A stretch of DNA of 64,000 bases from Brugia malayi (lineage: Eukaryota > Nematoda > Chromadorea > Rhabditida > Onchocercidae). Positions 52,375 through 63,616 of this stretch are shown here, in pieces; the first letter of the stretch is position 1; each line of letters begins with the position of its first letter. Location: NCBI RefSeq assembly GCF_000002995.4, contig NW_025062476.1, positions 11,530,501 through 11,594,500 of the forward strand. The letters are read 5' to 3'. The translations under genes and the position numbers were made by a program. Below the pieces are notes generated by a model that worked only from the letters and a program-made list of their open reading frames with translations, did not search any database and had not been told where the DNA came from.

Positions 52375-53629
52375 TTATGGAAAACGTATAGGTGAATGCT
52401 TCCGAGCATTTTTCGCCATATTATGATGCTCTATACTACTACTACTACTATTATCATTACATCGTTTTCCGTAAGCAGTTGTTCGCCATCCGTTAATCGA
52501 CTTAGCTCTATTGCACACTGATTCCGAAATCTGCAATATTAGCAAAGTATTCATATGAGGAAAAATGAAAAATTTTACTTCTGCTCATCCGAAAAAATAT
52601 TAAAATTGCATTTAAAATTAAAAAGAAACATGTAGGTACTAAAATTACTTCGAAAACAACAAAAAGATTATGTAAAGTTACTCTTAGTAAAGCTAGTAAG
52701 TAATTTTATTTTAAACTACTACTCATTAGAGAGATAAAATAAAAGTAAAAATTTTACTGTAGCTAAACTTATGTATTTATAGCATTATTTCGTATAAATT
52801 CGATAATAAAAGATATCAGAAAACAAAAGAAAACTGAACCATTAATTCATTCATTGATATTTTTCTCGAATCATCTGAATCTTTAATATTACTCATCTTA
52901 TTCTGAGAATTTTCAGGAATACATTCCTGAAAAATACATTCGTTTCAAGCATTGAAAAAAAAAAGAAAAAAATATGGAGAATTTACTGAATAATTTCATT
53001 ATTTGGAATAAAAACTTTAAGACAAAATTTAAAAAAATTAAAAAAAAATAAATTTAAAAAAAAGTTCAGGTCAAAAAAAAAAGTCAAAAAATCGCATAAC
53101 CAATACACCTAAATTATAAATTAATAAATAATCACTGATTTTTTTATTATTATTTACTACATCCTAAATTAATTCATGCTTAAACTATAACGCATAAAAT
53201 TAGCAAATAATACATATTTCGATGACACAATTTAATGTTAATGACAATTCTGTTTTAAAAATATTATTTCTTAATATATGAAAAATAATATCTTAAGTTT
53301 GTTTACTACTAATATCTTAATAAATATAAATAGCTCAAATATTTCATTTGATATATGAAAAATTGAATATGGAATATAAGTAAAATGTAAAAATTAAATG
53401 TTTGTTAGCTATAATAAGAAAAGGAAACCTTCCGCTGTGGTTTTGGCATTGCAAATTTTTTGAACTGTTCCAATAATTGAACATCTGTAAGTTTAACTAA
53501 CTTACTCGTATTGATACCAATTCGTTTGAATTTATACTTTAAAAGAGTAAGAAGTTCATCTCGTGTCATCAAATCTGGGAAGAGTAATGTTGAAGTTGAT
53601 GGTATTATAACATCCATATCACTTCTCAT
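52375..53629 (-). CDS. C2orf49: Ashwin (C2orf49)-like protein
   Basis: Two coding exons, 53629-53429 and 52530-52375 (TAA), joined in phase 0, give 118 residues. The family core is clear: LLFPDLMTRDELL, then TDVQLLEQFKKFAMPKPQRK, parallel to vertebrate Ashwin LLHPELLSQEFLL...LTDLYVQHAIPLPQR. Exon 2 follows with SINGWRTTAYGKR, comparable to the NRWGKMM stretch after PLPQR. Vertebrate Ashwin is a subunit of the tRNA-splicing ligase complex with RTCB, DDX1, FAM98 and CGI-99. This protein is much shorter than vertebrate Ashwin and lacks the long Ser/Pro-rich tail. The start is taken as ATG 53629. A TTTTTAG acceptor lies about 27 nt upstream, and an out-of-frame ATG with a 4-codon frame lies between, so another 5' exon is possible. 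Divergent from CFAP20. Confidence 0.78.
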
Positions 53630-54612
53630 CCATTTTTCAATAATAAATAATAGCTAAAAATGAGAAAAAAATAAAAGTAATAAACAGCAAAAAAATTCGT
53701 CAAAACTATCAGTAATATTAATCTGTTATTCATTCACTCATTATGCTTAATACATTATAGATTATTTAAAATTTATTACTAAATATTTAAAAATGATAAT
53801 TGCCATTAATACTATCGTAATGTTATAATAAATTATGCTAAATTAAGAAGTGTACGAGCATAAAATAATATCACTTTTAATTGAGCATTCAAACTAGAAA
53901 AAAAAGTTGCTAATAAATCAATGATTAATCAATAATTATTTATGTCATGCAAACTAATTATAATTATCATTAACATAAAAATTTCTATTCTAGCATTTAT
54001 TTACTACAATTTATTAACATTCAATTATTCTTTATTCTCTATTACGAGAAATTATAATCGATTAATATATTTCTCATAATCTCTTACCATATACTATTTT
54101 TATATCACTGAAAAGCTACGAATCTTTTGCTATTCTTAATTGTATACTTTTAATTGTTTTGTCTAAAAATTCAAATGCTTTTCTCTTTTCTCACTTACAC
54201 TCTTCACTTTCATCTCCTCTTTTTTTTTTAAAAAAAAAAATCTAATCTAATCTAATTAATTAACTTACTTAAAAAGAAAAAAGAAAGCGAAAGAAAAATA
54301 AAAGGAAAACCTGGTTGGCTCATAATGTAGCATTGCAGTTGCATACTTGAAATGATCAGATGACATTTGCGCAAAGTGAAATTTCATAATTGTTATTGAA
54401 ATACTATAAGCAATTTTCAATTTTAGTTTCGTTCAATGGAATTGAAATATTGCATTGTACTGAAATTTTTGATTTATCACTCAGTCAATTTTCATTTTTA
54501 ATTTTATTCACCCAAAATGACAAATTTTTAATGTTTATTGCACATAATTTTATTCCGTATTTTCATATTTATCAGCTCCAACTGAATAAGTGTGAAATGT
54601 CCAATTAATTTT
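53630..54612. other. Divergent intergenic region between Ashwin-like gene and CFAP20
   Basis: About 1 kb, AT-rich, presumably holding both promoters. A minus-strand segment at 54366-54311 has an ATG, 18 open codons and a GT donor, but no in-phase acceptor joins it to the Ashwin exon, so I do not call it. Confidence 0.5.
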
Positions 54613-54628
54613 TGTATTTTCAGTGCAA
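54613..54628 (+). promoter_or_regulatory. Putative trans-splice acceptor of CFAP20
   Basis: TTTGTATTTTCAG ends at 54623, five bases before the ATG at 54629. Confidence 0.55.
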
Positions 54629-56238
54629 ATGTTTCATAATACATTCCAAAGTGGATTACTTTCTGTATTATACAGTATTGGAAGTAAACCACTACAAATT
54701 TGGGATAAAAAGGTTAATATTAATTTCTCAAAATTTTCAGACTTATTACTGTTTATTTTTTCAAGCCGTAACAGAATACTTTCAAGATTTAGTTTAAATT
54801 AAATAGAAACAAAAGCGGTTTCCGGCATATTTCATCCGATTTTAGGTTCGAAATGGGCATATAAAACGGATTAACGATGAAGATATACAATCACTAATAA
54901 TCGAAATATTGGGCACAAATGTAAGGTGAGAATCTACATTTGACATTTAAATATGTATTTCTTAAATCCCGAATGCTTATTTACGGATTACGTGAAATAG
55001 TATGATTGGAAGTTTGTAAGTTTGATAATGAAATGTTATAAATTATAAACTGCTAAACATTCTTATAATGACCATTACTTTGAGCACCATTTTCAAATAA
55101 ATGTGTTTAAAATGTATGTTATATAACTGAAATTTTTTTAGCACTACATATATTTCATGCCCATTGGATCCAAAGAAGACATTGGGAATTAAATTACCAT
55201 ATTTGGTAATGATTGTTAAAAATATGAAAAAATATTTCACATTTGAAGTCCAGGTTTGCATTTCATTTATTTTAATTACAACCTATTAACTCTTTGATAG
55301 TTTTTCTCAAATTTATAAAAACATATAAAGAAAACGATTTTATTTTGTCATCAGATACATTGTAATTTCTTTCCTTGATACAAATTCTAATTGATATTAT
55401 TACCGAAGAAGGAAAGTAATAATGGTAATATTTCTAAGCTTATTTAGTTTAATAAATATTTAAGACTTTTCTCTTCTTTGTTTTCATAGTATGCAAGTTT
55501 TTTTTTTTTTTTTTTAATGGCTAAAAACATGATAGGTTTCAAATATTAAATCGATTTCTTCATTCATTAGTTTGATTTGTTAATGTGTTTTCCTGATATC
55601 TACTAATTCTGTCCTTCTTGTAAAACTTTAGCACGAAAAATTTTTCATCTATTATATCAACAGCGAAATGTAAACCAGTAGTACCTTTAAGTGTGTATAA
55701 TTTTGCAGATACTTGATGATAAAGGCGTGAAGCGACGTTTTCGAGCATCTAATTTTCAATCCAATACTCGAGTTAAACCATTCATTTGTACAATGCCTAT
55801 GAGATTAGATGAAGGATGGAATCAGATTCAGTTCAATTTGGCTGATTTTACTAAACGAGCATACGGTACAGCTTATGTGGAAACTCTTCGTATACAGGTT
55901 CATCTTGTTTATCATTTATAATCATCGCTTATGATAAACTGGTTTAATTTTATACGAAATATGGATTCATCTATTAAATATTTTTATTGAATATGGATGT
56001 TTCTTTCAGTTTGTTTACTTACTTCTTCATATAATTTTTTCGATAAATTTAGATCCATGCGAACTGTCGTATTCGACGAATTTACTTTGCGGATCGACTG
56101 TATTCGGAAGATGAACTTCCTGCTGAATTCAAGCTGTATCTGCCGATTAAAACTGGCACTCAAGGAGCTGGCTCTTCACCAACAAGTGACGATGATCCGA
56201 CAGTCGCAACAGTAAATATTTTTTACACTTTAGTGTAA
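54629..56238 (+). CDS. CFAP20: Cilia- and flagella-associated protein 20 (BUG22 family)
   Basis: Microtubule inner protein of axonemal doublets (inner junction) and a basal-body protein, widely conserved. Exons: 54629-54712, 54846-54925, 55142-55253, 55709-55897, 56053-56238. The N-terminus [19 protein letters not shown], the middle [19 protein letters not shown] and KYFTFEVQ, and the C-terminal [20 protein letters not shown] are nearly identical to the human protein, so identity is certain. The core ends at KLYLPIK (residue 188; human ends near 193). Reading on gives 28 extra residues ([11 protein letters not shown]...) to a TAA at 56236. Alternatively a donor at ACA|GTAAAT (56211-56216) could splice to a TTTTTCAG acceptor at 56448, which gives DSRV and a stop. 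The C-terminal end is therefore uncertain. Same strand as dis-3, about 660 bp upstream. Confidence 0.95.
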
Positions 56239-56882
56239 TATGGTAATTTCCCAATATAATTTATATATGGTAATTTAATTCCCAATGTCTTTTATATTTT
56301 ATATATATTTATATAAAACTCATATAAAATGACAATGTTTCTACACTTTAAAGTATTGTGCAACATTTTATAACTGTAGCAAAAATTGCTGGATTATAGT
56401 AAAACAGTAAAAGTTAGATAAAGTTTTTGTGGTTAAAAAATTTTTCAGGATAGTCGCGTATGATTATTTATCCAGTCGAGGTCAAAAAAAATGCTTAATG
56501 TATCATGTGTTGTGCTTTGACGGTGGAAATTCGTCTTAATATTCATATTTTGCATTAGCAAAAATAGTCATTTGTACGTATATTGTGATCTCATTGAACA
56601 TATTTCATGTTTAACTTGTTTATTGTATAAATGAAGTTAATCAGCTTGTCTTTTCTCTGTTGTTCAGTTTATTTCATAAACTTACTTTTATCTTTGAAAA
56701 ATTTTCAAAATCATCTTCGAGCAAATTTCCTCCACTTATTTCATTGTGAATTTTTTTTTTTTCAAGAAATTTTCTTCATTGTGAATTCAATTTTTTTTTT
56801 TTTTTTTTTAGCAAGAAATGACAAGGGTAGTATTGTATTTGTCGCATTTTTGAAATGAATGGTAATTCATTTTGTAATTTCT
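56239..56882 (+). other. Spacer between CFAP20 and dis-3
   Basis: About 640 bp with no recognisable exon apart from the possible alternative CFAP20 end at 56449. The same orientation and an acceptor just before dis-3 leave an operon possible, but the spacing is also large enough for a promoter. Confidence 0.5.
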
Positions 56883-56895
56883 ATTTTGCAGTGAT
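56883..56895 (+). promoter_or_regulatory. Putative trans-splice acceptor of dis-3
   Basis: TATTTTGCAG ends at 56891, four bases before the ATG at 56896. Confidence 0.55.
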
Positions 56896-59800
56896 ATGCT
56901 TGAACTTAATGTAAAGCAAAGTGGAATAAGTAAACGCGTCCTGAATGTACTCTACAGGAAGACAAAAAGTGGTAAAATTGTGAAAGTAAGGTTTAGTTTT
57001 CTGTGATTTCGTTTCATTTTTCTTTCTGAAAATATTGTTAGTTTCTTAATATTTATTTTTGATATCAAGAATTTTTAATTGGATAGCAGATATATTACAC
57101 TAAGTGGATTGATTTTTATTTTTACAGCGAGTACATGAACAATATCTAAGAAATGATATCGGTTGTGGATTGGATTCATGTAAAAATTGTCAACCGGTTG
57201 AGGGTCACTCACTTACCAATTTGGTTGTTCAAATTTCATCTACAGTACCTACCAATCATGCTATCATTCTTGATTCTTCGGCATTAATCCGTTTTCATCA
57301 TTTGTTCGATAATTTGAAATTCACGTCAGTATCTTATTTTTTTATGAGATGTCGAAATGTTTGATTTTTTGATATATTATCTCTTTCAGACGTTTTCGTT
57401 TCCTTTTCAGGAACATCATCATTACACAGACTGTTTGGGGAGATGTGAAAAGATCAAGTCCACCATCTTACAAATCAATGTATACATTGTGCTATGACAG
57501 TCCGGACAGGAAAATTTACGTTTTCATGGATGATTTTCATTATGAAACTCATCTTGATCGTATTGCAGGTGAAAGCGAAGAAGAGAGGTAGGTGAATTTG
57601 AGGCAATTTTGGTATTTTCAATAATTTTTCTGTGGAAAAAAGAAAATCACATTTTGCTTTAAAGATTTTGGTTGATTTTGTATTTTCTCTTGTTGATACA
57701 CTATTTTTCTTGATACTGAATTGGTAATTTTTATGTCATTGATTAGAGACTAATTTTTGAGGTTAACTAGATCGCTTATAACATGTGCCAAATTCTATGA
57801 AAATCACTGGAAACAATTGTCTATAATTCCTATTATTGTATGTGGTACCAATGTAACCAAAGAACAGTTGAAGAAACAATTTGAAAATGTTTTCACTTTA
57901 CAGGAATACATTGAAGGTTTAAATTTTTTATTATTAATTTTTATCATATAGAGAGCTATTACAGTTCAATACCGTGAATATTTATTTGTTACTTTCATCA
58001 TTAGCACATTTCAAGAATTTTCAGGCATGGAAGATAATACTGATTTGCTCGATAAACTGGCCGTCTACAATGCAGAGTGCGATGCTCGAGGACGTATTTT
58101 GTTCCCAGAGTACTTGGCTCACGATATGATACAAAATGGAATTCGAAGTGGAAAATTTAAAAAAGCAACATTTCAGGTTTGCATTGGTTACTTCATATTT
58201 CATATATATATACTATCTCTGTCACATAATTTTACTCAGCTTGTCATGTGGTCTGGTGAAACTGTTTTGAACGAAAACTATCTTCAAGTTTTTGAAAATA
58301 TATTTTAGTTTTCTCAAAAATTTCAGGGATTTTGTTCTGCAAAAATTCCAACAGTTTACCTTTCAGGCCGCAAATTTTTCAAGATTTATCTTACAGACCT
58401 CCAAATTCAATAATTTATCTTACAGCTCTGCAAAAATTCATATAATTATGCATTAACAAATATTTGATTTCAGGTCTCTCGTGAAAATTACACAGAAGCA
58501 TATGTTCATGTTGACGAAGGAACTACGTGGTTTATTCAGGGTCGTATCAATATGAATCGTGCTGTTAATGGTGATACAGTTGCTGTGGAACTATTGCCAG
58601 AATCTGAGTGGACTTGCCCGCAAAAAGTTATTCGAGTAAATATAGTTATGCTTTTATTTAACTTTTAACTTTTCTTTTTCATTTTTGGAAAACCTTCCTT
58701 TTGTCGATACGATGATTGCAGTCCCATTGAAAACTTGCATGTAAACAAAATTAGCGAGTTTCTTTTTTCTAAGTTACGAGATGTGGAAGAAATTGAAATG
58801 AAAGATGCAGTTGATAAAGAGGAAGACAAAGATGAGGATGAAATCCAGCGGAAAAAGCCACGAATGGAGGATAAAATTCCTTCTGCTAGAGTAGTTGGAG
58901 TTATTAAGCGAAATTGGCGTCAATATTGTGGAATGATTTTGCAGCCCGCTGTGAAAGGTTCTCCTTAATATGATTGATTTAATACCTAATATGAAAGTTC
59001 TCTTCTTTGATATGATGCAACATTTGTAATTTCTACAAATTACTCATTGCATTTCCAGATTGTTTCTTCAACATCATTTCTTCTTTCTCTTCTTTATTTT
59101 GGTAAACATCAGTACACTAATGAGTTACTGAATTTAATCTAATATTTTTGAGATGTAAGTAATCATTTACATTTCCTTTATTTTGTAAAACAGACGAGGT
59201 GTTTATTTTTATATTTGTAGAATGGATAAGACAATAAGCGAAGATAATATTATTGCTAGGTGTAATCATCATGTGTGCAGCTATTGGATAAACATTTATA
59301 TACAGCAAATGCTATCATATTATTCTGTTCGCAAAATTCATTTGCAGATTCAACACGTGTACTATTCGCTGCAGCGGAACGACTTATACCTCGTATACGA
59401 ATTGAAACACGCCAAGCTGAGCATTTGAAAGGAAAACGGATTATTGTTGCGATTGATAGCTGGCCTAGAGATTCACGCTATCCAATTGGACATTATGTGA
59501 GAAGTATTGGCATAGCAGGTGATCGTGAAACGGAAAATGAAGTATGACTTTGACAGCAACACTTGTTTTTTATTATTATTATTACTATTTTTTACTTCAA
59601 AATATTTTTGGATAAAACCCTATACTCTACAGTTTTAACTATATTTCTAGATTTATTTTTAATCTTTTATCTCCCGGTTTATTTTGACTTTTCGGTTCAT
59701 TTATTTTGGATCTTTAAACAATAGTAGACTTAATTTTGAAGGTATTATTACTGGAGCATGATGTACCACATGGACCATTTTCGGATGCAGTTTACGCATG

Positions 59801-62800
59801 CTTACCTGAAGTTCCTTGGCATGTACCTAATGAAAGTCATCGAAAAGACCTTCGTTCATTGACAATTTGTTCAGTTGATCCGCCCGGTTGTACCGATATT
59901 GATGATGCTTTTCATTGCATTCAAACTGCATCAGATCGCTATGAGGTTATTATTTCATCTTTTTTTTTTTTAATTTTTCATTTCTCAGTTTTATTTTGAT
60001 CTTAACTTATCTAATAATCATTATTTCCGGTTGGTGTTCATATTGCGGATGTTTCACATTTTGTTAGGCCAGATACAGCAATGGACGCTGAAGCAGCTCA
60101 TCGAGGAACAACTGTTTATCTTTGTGATAAGTAAGTGTCTCGTTACTCTAAAATGTTAATAAAAAAAAATAAAAAAAAAAGAATAGATGCTTACTCCAGA
60201 TTGAACCCCAGTTATTATTAGCTTGAATAACGAATTATTATATTATTCGAAAAGGTGAATGATTCGATTAAATCGTTAACCTAGCTCTTGATGATTACAT
60301 TGTTTTGTAATGATAACATTTAGAAGTAAAAGAAATTGATAAATCGCTATTAAGATTATATAATTAACTAGCAAATAAATATATTCGAATGATGTTCCAT
60401 ATCTTTTCTGATTTTTTTTTTTTTTGATATATTTTAGACGTATCGATATGTTGCCAGAACTACTTTCAAGTGATTTATGTTCACTTCGTGAAAATGTCGA
60501 TCGTTTGGCTTTTTCAGTAATTTGGACATTGACATCCGATGCTGATATCATTGATATTAAATTTCATAAATCTCTTATACGTTCCAGTGGTGCACTTACA
60601 TATGAGCAAGCTCAGAATAGGATCGATGATCCTTCTATGGTTAGTGTGTTCTGTATTTTATTTCTGAATGCTTAATGCAATAGATACGTATTAATACACT
60701 GTCTTTAGTATTATTGGATGGTGTATGTCGCATACTATAGACTTTAAAAGTATCAAATCAAGGAGAATAAGACAAAATAATAAACACTGATATTGCAATA
60801 AGAGATGTGGTGAATCATGTTTGTTCATGTTATAATTCTTTTATCACTTAATTTTATTGTATTGTAAAGAAGTTGTGAATAATTTGATTAAGCTAATTTC
60901 GGAGGGATTCATTTGGATTTTTGCATAAATATTCGATGGATCAGTGAACATAGTATTCTTTCTTTATTTTAATTTTTTTTTTTTTCAGTCAGATTCTATA
61001 ACTATGGGATTGCGAACATTATTGAAGCTATCAAAGAAGCTAAAAGCAAAAAGGCATGCTAATGGTGCTTTAACCTTAGCATCTTCTGAAATTCGATTTA
61101 GCATAGATTCCGAAACTAAAGATCCGATCAGTATACAAGAGAAGAAGATGCTAGCCACGAATAGTATGGTCAGATTTATTATTACGTAGTTTATTAAGTG
61201 ATCTATTTACTATGTACTTATTAGTCTGTCCATTAATATAAGTATTCTCTATTTAATGTATGCATTTTTAGTTTGTTTACATCTATTTTTTTCAACTATA
61301 TTTTTGTTATAGGTTGAAGAATTTATGCTGCTTGCAAATATCTCAGTTGCAGAACGCATAACAGCAGATTTTCCTGATTGTGCTTTACTTCGACGACATC
61401 CAGTTCCACCGGAAGAAAATTACAAGCCAGTGGTTGACGTAAGTAAAAAGATTTTCTTATATATTCATTCTTTACCTTCTCTTTGTTCAGATATATTGAA
61501 AAAATGTCGAGTTGTAAATTTAGATGGCAAAGGCGAAAGGCTTTAAAATGAATGTTGAAAGTGGAAAAGCTCTTTCGGAAAGCTTAGATGAAGCTGTGGA
61601 TCCGAATAACGCAATGCTTAACACACTCTTTCGAATGTTAACAACACGTTGTATGACACAAGCTGTATATTTCTCATCAGGTTCTTTTTTTTTGTTTTTA
61701 ATTTTTTTAGTTTAATTTTTTTTAATTTTTAGCATCTTATGCAGGTTATTATGTTGAGCCTGTAACATTTGTCTTTGTCCAAACTTTATTTTAGTTTTTT
61801 TTTTTTTTGATTTTTATTTTTTAAAAAATTTTTTTTATCTTAAATGTACTGAATTCTGACATCACCACAAATTTTTGTCACTTTTATTAGCTCTGATAGA
61901 GTTTATTCTAGGATCATTGCCAACCGAGCAATATGTTCATTTTGGGCTTGCCGCTCCAATCTACACTCATTTTACATCACCAATACGAAGATATGCAGAT
62001 ATAATGGTTCATCGATTGCTTTCTGCTTCAATTTGTGCTGATTCCACTTTTCCCGAAATGTTAAAAGGTGATTTGGTCAGCAAAATTGCAAGCAATCTGA
62101 ATTACAGGTTAGCAGTGAAAAAAAATCTATCCGTTTTAAAATTCATTTGATTAGGAAGTTATTCGATATATCGTAGTTAGAGCAAAGTAAAGAAAGTTAT
62201 TGTAGTTTTTCAATTATAATAAAAAAATGATGTGTAAAATAGAACTTTGAAATATCAAACTGTACTTTTCTCTTTAAATAGTTTTTCTTTAACTTTTATT
62301 CCAAATTTTACTTTTTTTATTTTTACTGTTTAATATGCGTAAAGTTTTCTCTTTTCAGACATAAACAAGCGCAGTATGCGGGTAGGGCATCGGTTTCGCT
62401 CAATACATTGCTTTACTTCAAAGGTCGTACCGAATTACATGATGGTTTTGTGATGGGTATCCGCAAAAATGGCATTCAGGTAATTAATAGTTTTTATAAA
62501 ATCGATTTTTTATAATCCCAAATTCTTTTAGATCCTGTATTTTTCAACTTAAACTAATCTTCTTAAATATCAGCCACTTTAAGTATTTTATTACTGAAGA
62601 AAAGAATATAATTAATTGTTTTACTTTCACAAAGGCTTTTTTTTTATAGGTATTTGTACCAGCATATGGTTTTGAATCGATCGTTGTTTTTCCGTGTGGA
62701 TCGAATTATCAAGTAACAGATGATTTGTTAATGGCGGAAGGTGTAGAAGTGAGGAATTTCCAACGTATTACGGTGAAACTTTCGCTAGATGAGACTGATG

Positions 62801-62889
62801 TCCAACACATTCGCTTAGATATGAAATTGGTTTCACCAAAAATTCCTGGATTCAGCGTTGATTACATCCTTTCGGCTCCAGAAGAATGA
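56896..62889 (+). CDS. dis-3: Exosome ribonuclease DIS3/RRP44
   Basis: Catalytic subunit of the RNA exosome, a processive 3'-5' exonuclease of the RNase II family. Exons: 56896-56985, 57128-57324, 57411-57587, 57762-57916, 58025-58176, 58474-58635, 58774-58957, 59348-59541, 59742-59945, 60030-60130, 60438-60639, 60989-61168, 61313-61438, 61524-61680, 61912-62107, 62359-62479, 62650-62889 (TGA). The product has 945 residues; human DIS3 has 958. Order: CR3 cysteine motif CX4CX2C (C43, C48, C51), PIN domain about 70-200, cold-shock domains about 205-430, RNB domain about 438-800 with the intact active centre [13 protein letters not shown] (D483, D489, D491, D492) and [19 protein letters not shown], then the C-terminal S1 domain. 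The PIN active site is degenerate (see finding). The acceptor before exon 10 is CG instead of AG (60028-60029). Identity is certain; two exon ends (58774 and 60030) rest on homology. Confidence 0.96.
57263..57916 (+). other. dis-3: PIN-domain exons of dis-3 with degenerate active site
   Basis: Residue D79 (codon 57272-57274, LDSSAL) matches the first catalytic Asp. The second acidic position is D107 (57442-57444; Glu in yeast and human). The third is T157 (57766-57768, in LTRSL where other DIS3 proteins have NDRAI). The fourth falls on GTN (183-185, 57844-57852) in place of TND. Structural residues, including H170 and the upstream cysteines, remain. Confidence 0.75.
58307..58473 (+). repeat. 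dis-3: Ladder of acceptor-like repeats in dis-3 intron 5
   Basis: Consecutive 3'-splice-like ends TTTCAG, TTTCAG, CTTACAG, CTTACAG and TTTCAG at 58326, 58365, 58396, 58434 and 58473 (the real site), 31-39 bp apart, each followed by a similar CTGCAAAAATTC-like stretch. A short tandem duplication whose unit includes a splice acceptor. Confidence 0.75.
59946..60029 (+). other. dis-3: Non-canonical intron (GT...CG) in dis-3
   Basis: Exon 9 ends TATGAG|GTTATT. The conserved block [11 protein letters not shown] starts at 60030, directly after TTATTTCCG. The only nearby AG (TTTCTCAG, ending at 59988) would put the following RNB sequence out of frame. TTTCCG differs by one base from TTTCAG. Confidence 0.65.
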
Positions 62890-63616
62890 ACACTAATAAC
62901 GTACACATGTTGTCATATTCCCTTTTTATCCATATTTCACTTTATTTCATTAGCTTATATCGTCATGAAGTATCTTGCACCAAATTATGTTCATTCGATA
63001 AGTAAGACTAACCATTTTGTAACAAATGACAGAAAATCTCTGCTAGGTTTTAATATCATTTGAAAGCAACCTCGGTATTATTTGCAGCTCACTTGATATT
63101 ATTATTTAGAAGTATTTTTTATTTCGGAAAAATTTATGTTGTTATCACTTGTCTATTTTTCAATAAAAAAATCTCATTTTTCATTAAATGTCCTCACCGA
63201 CTGACAATTAGAGATATGAATGAATATGCAAAATTTTCATATGCTATAGTCTTCATGAATGTTCGAAATCTTTTCTCCACAAAAAATTGTGAAATGAACA
63301 GAATTACGTTCAAAAAGAAAGAAAAAAGAGGAACACAAAAATTCAAATGAGAGTTCACCAGTTTTAATGATTTTGTAATTTCAAAACTTCAAGCTTAAAA
63401 CAACATAATCAACAATAGTACAACAATCAACAATGATATGAAACAAAGTGAGAGAGGGAATAATCAGTGGTTTTTTTCTCTTTGAATTTACAGCAATATA
63501 TGCAACTAACTCGCTTGATATCATTTAGCACAATATACAATATTAAATAAAGTAGACAGGATTGTTAAATACTGCACAGATCAAATATTTCACCATGCAA
63601 TGACATTTAATTCCAG
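62890..63616. other. Convergent 3' intergenic region after dis-3
   Basis: About 730 bp between the dis-3 stop and the stop of the right-edge minus-strand frame. AATAAA-type words at about 63160 (plus) could serve dis-3 polyadenylation. No further coding seen. Confidence 0.5.

Noticed and set aside
54311..54366. Possible first exon of the Ashwin-like gene (MSSDHFKYATAMLHYEPT then a GT donor)
   Set aside because: Its phase 2 end cannot join the TTTTTAG acceptor of the next exon without a stop; only a poor ATGGATGAG acceptor would fit.
58735..58773. Extension of dis-3 exon 7 upstream of 58774
   Set aside because: The GATTGCAG acceptor at 58721 gives the wrong phase with exon 6; TTTCTAAG at 58773 is the only in-phase acceptor and matches homology.
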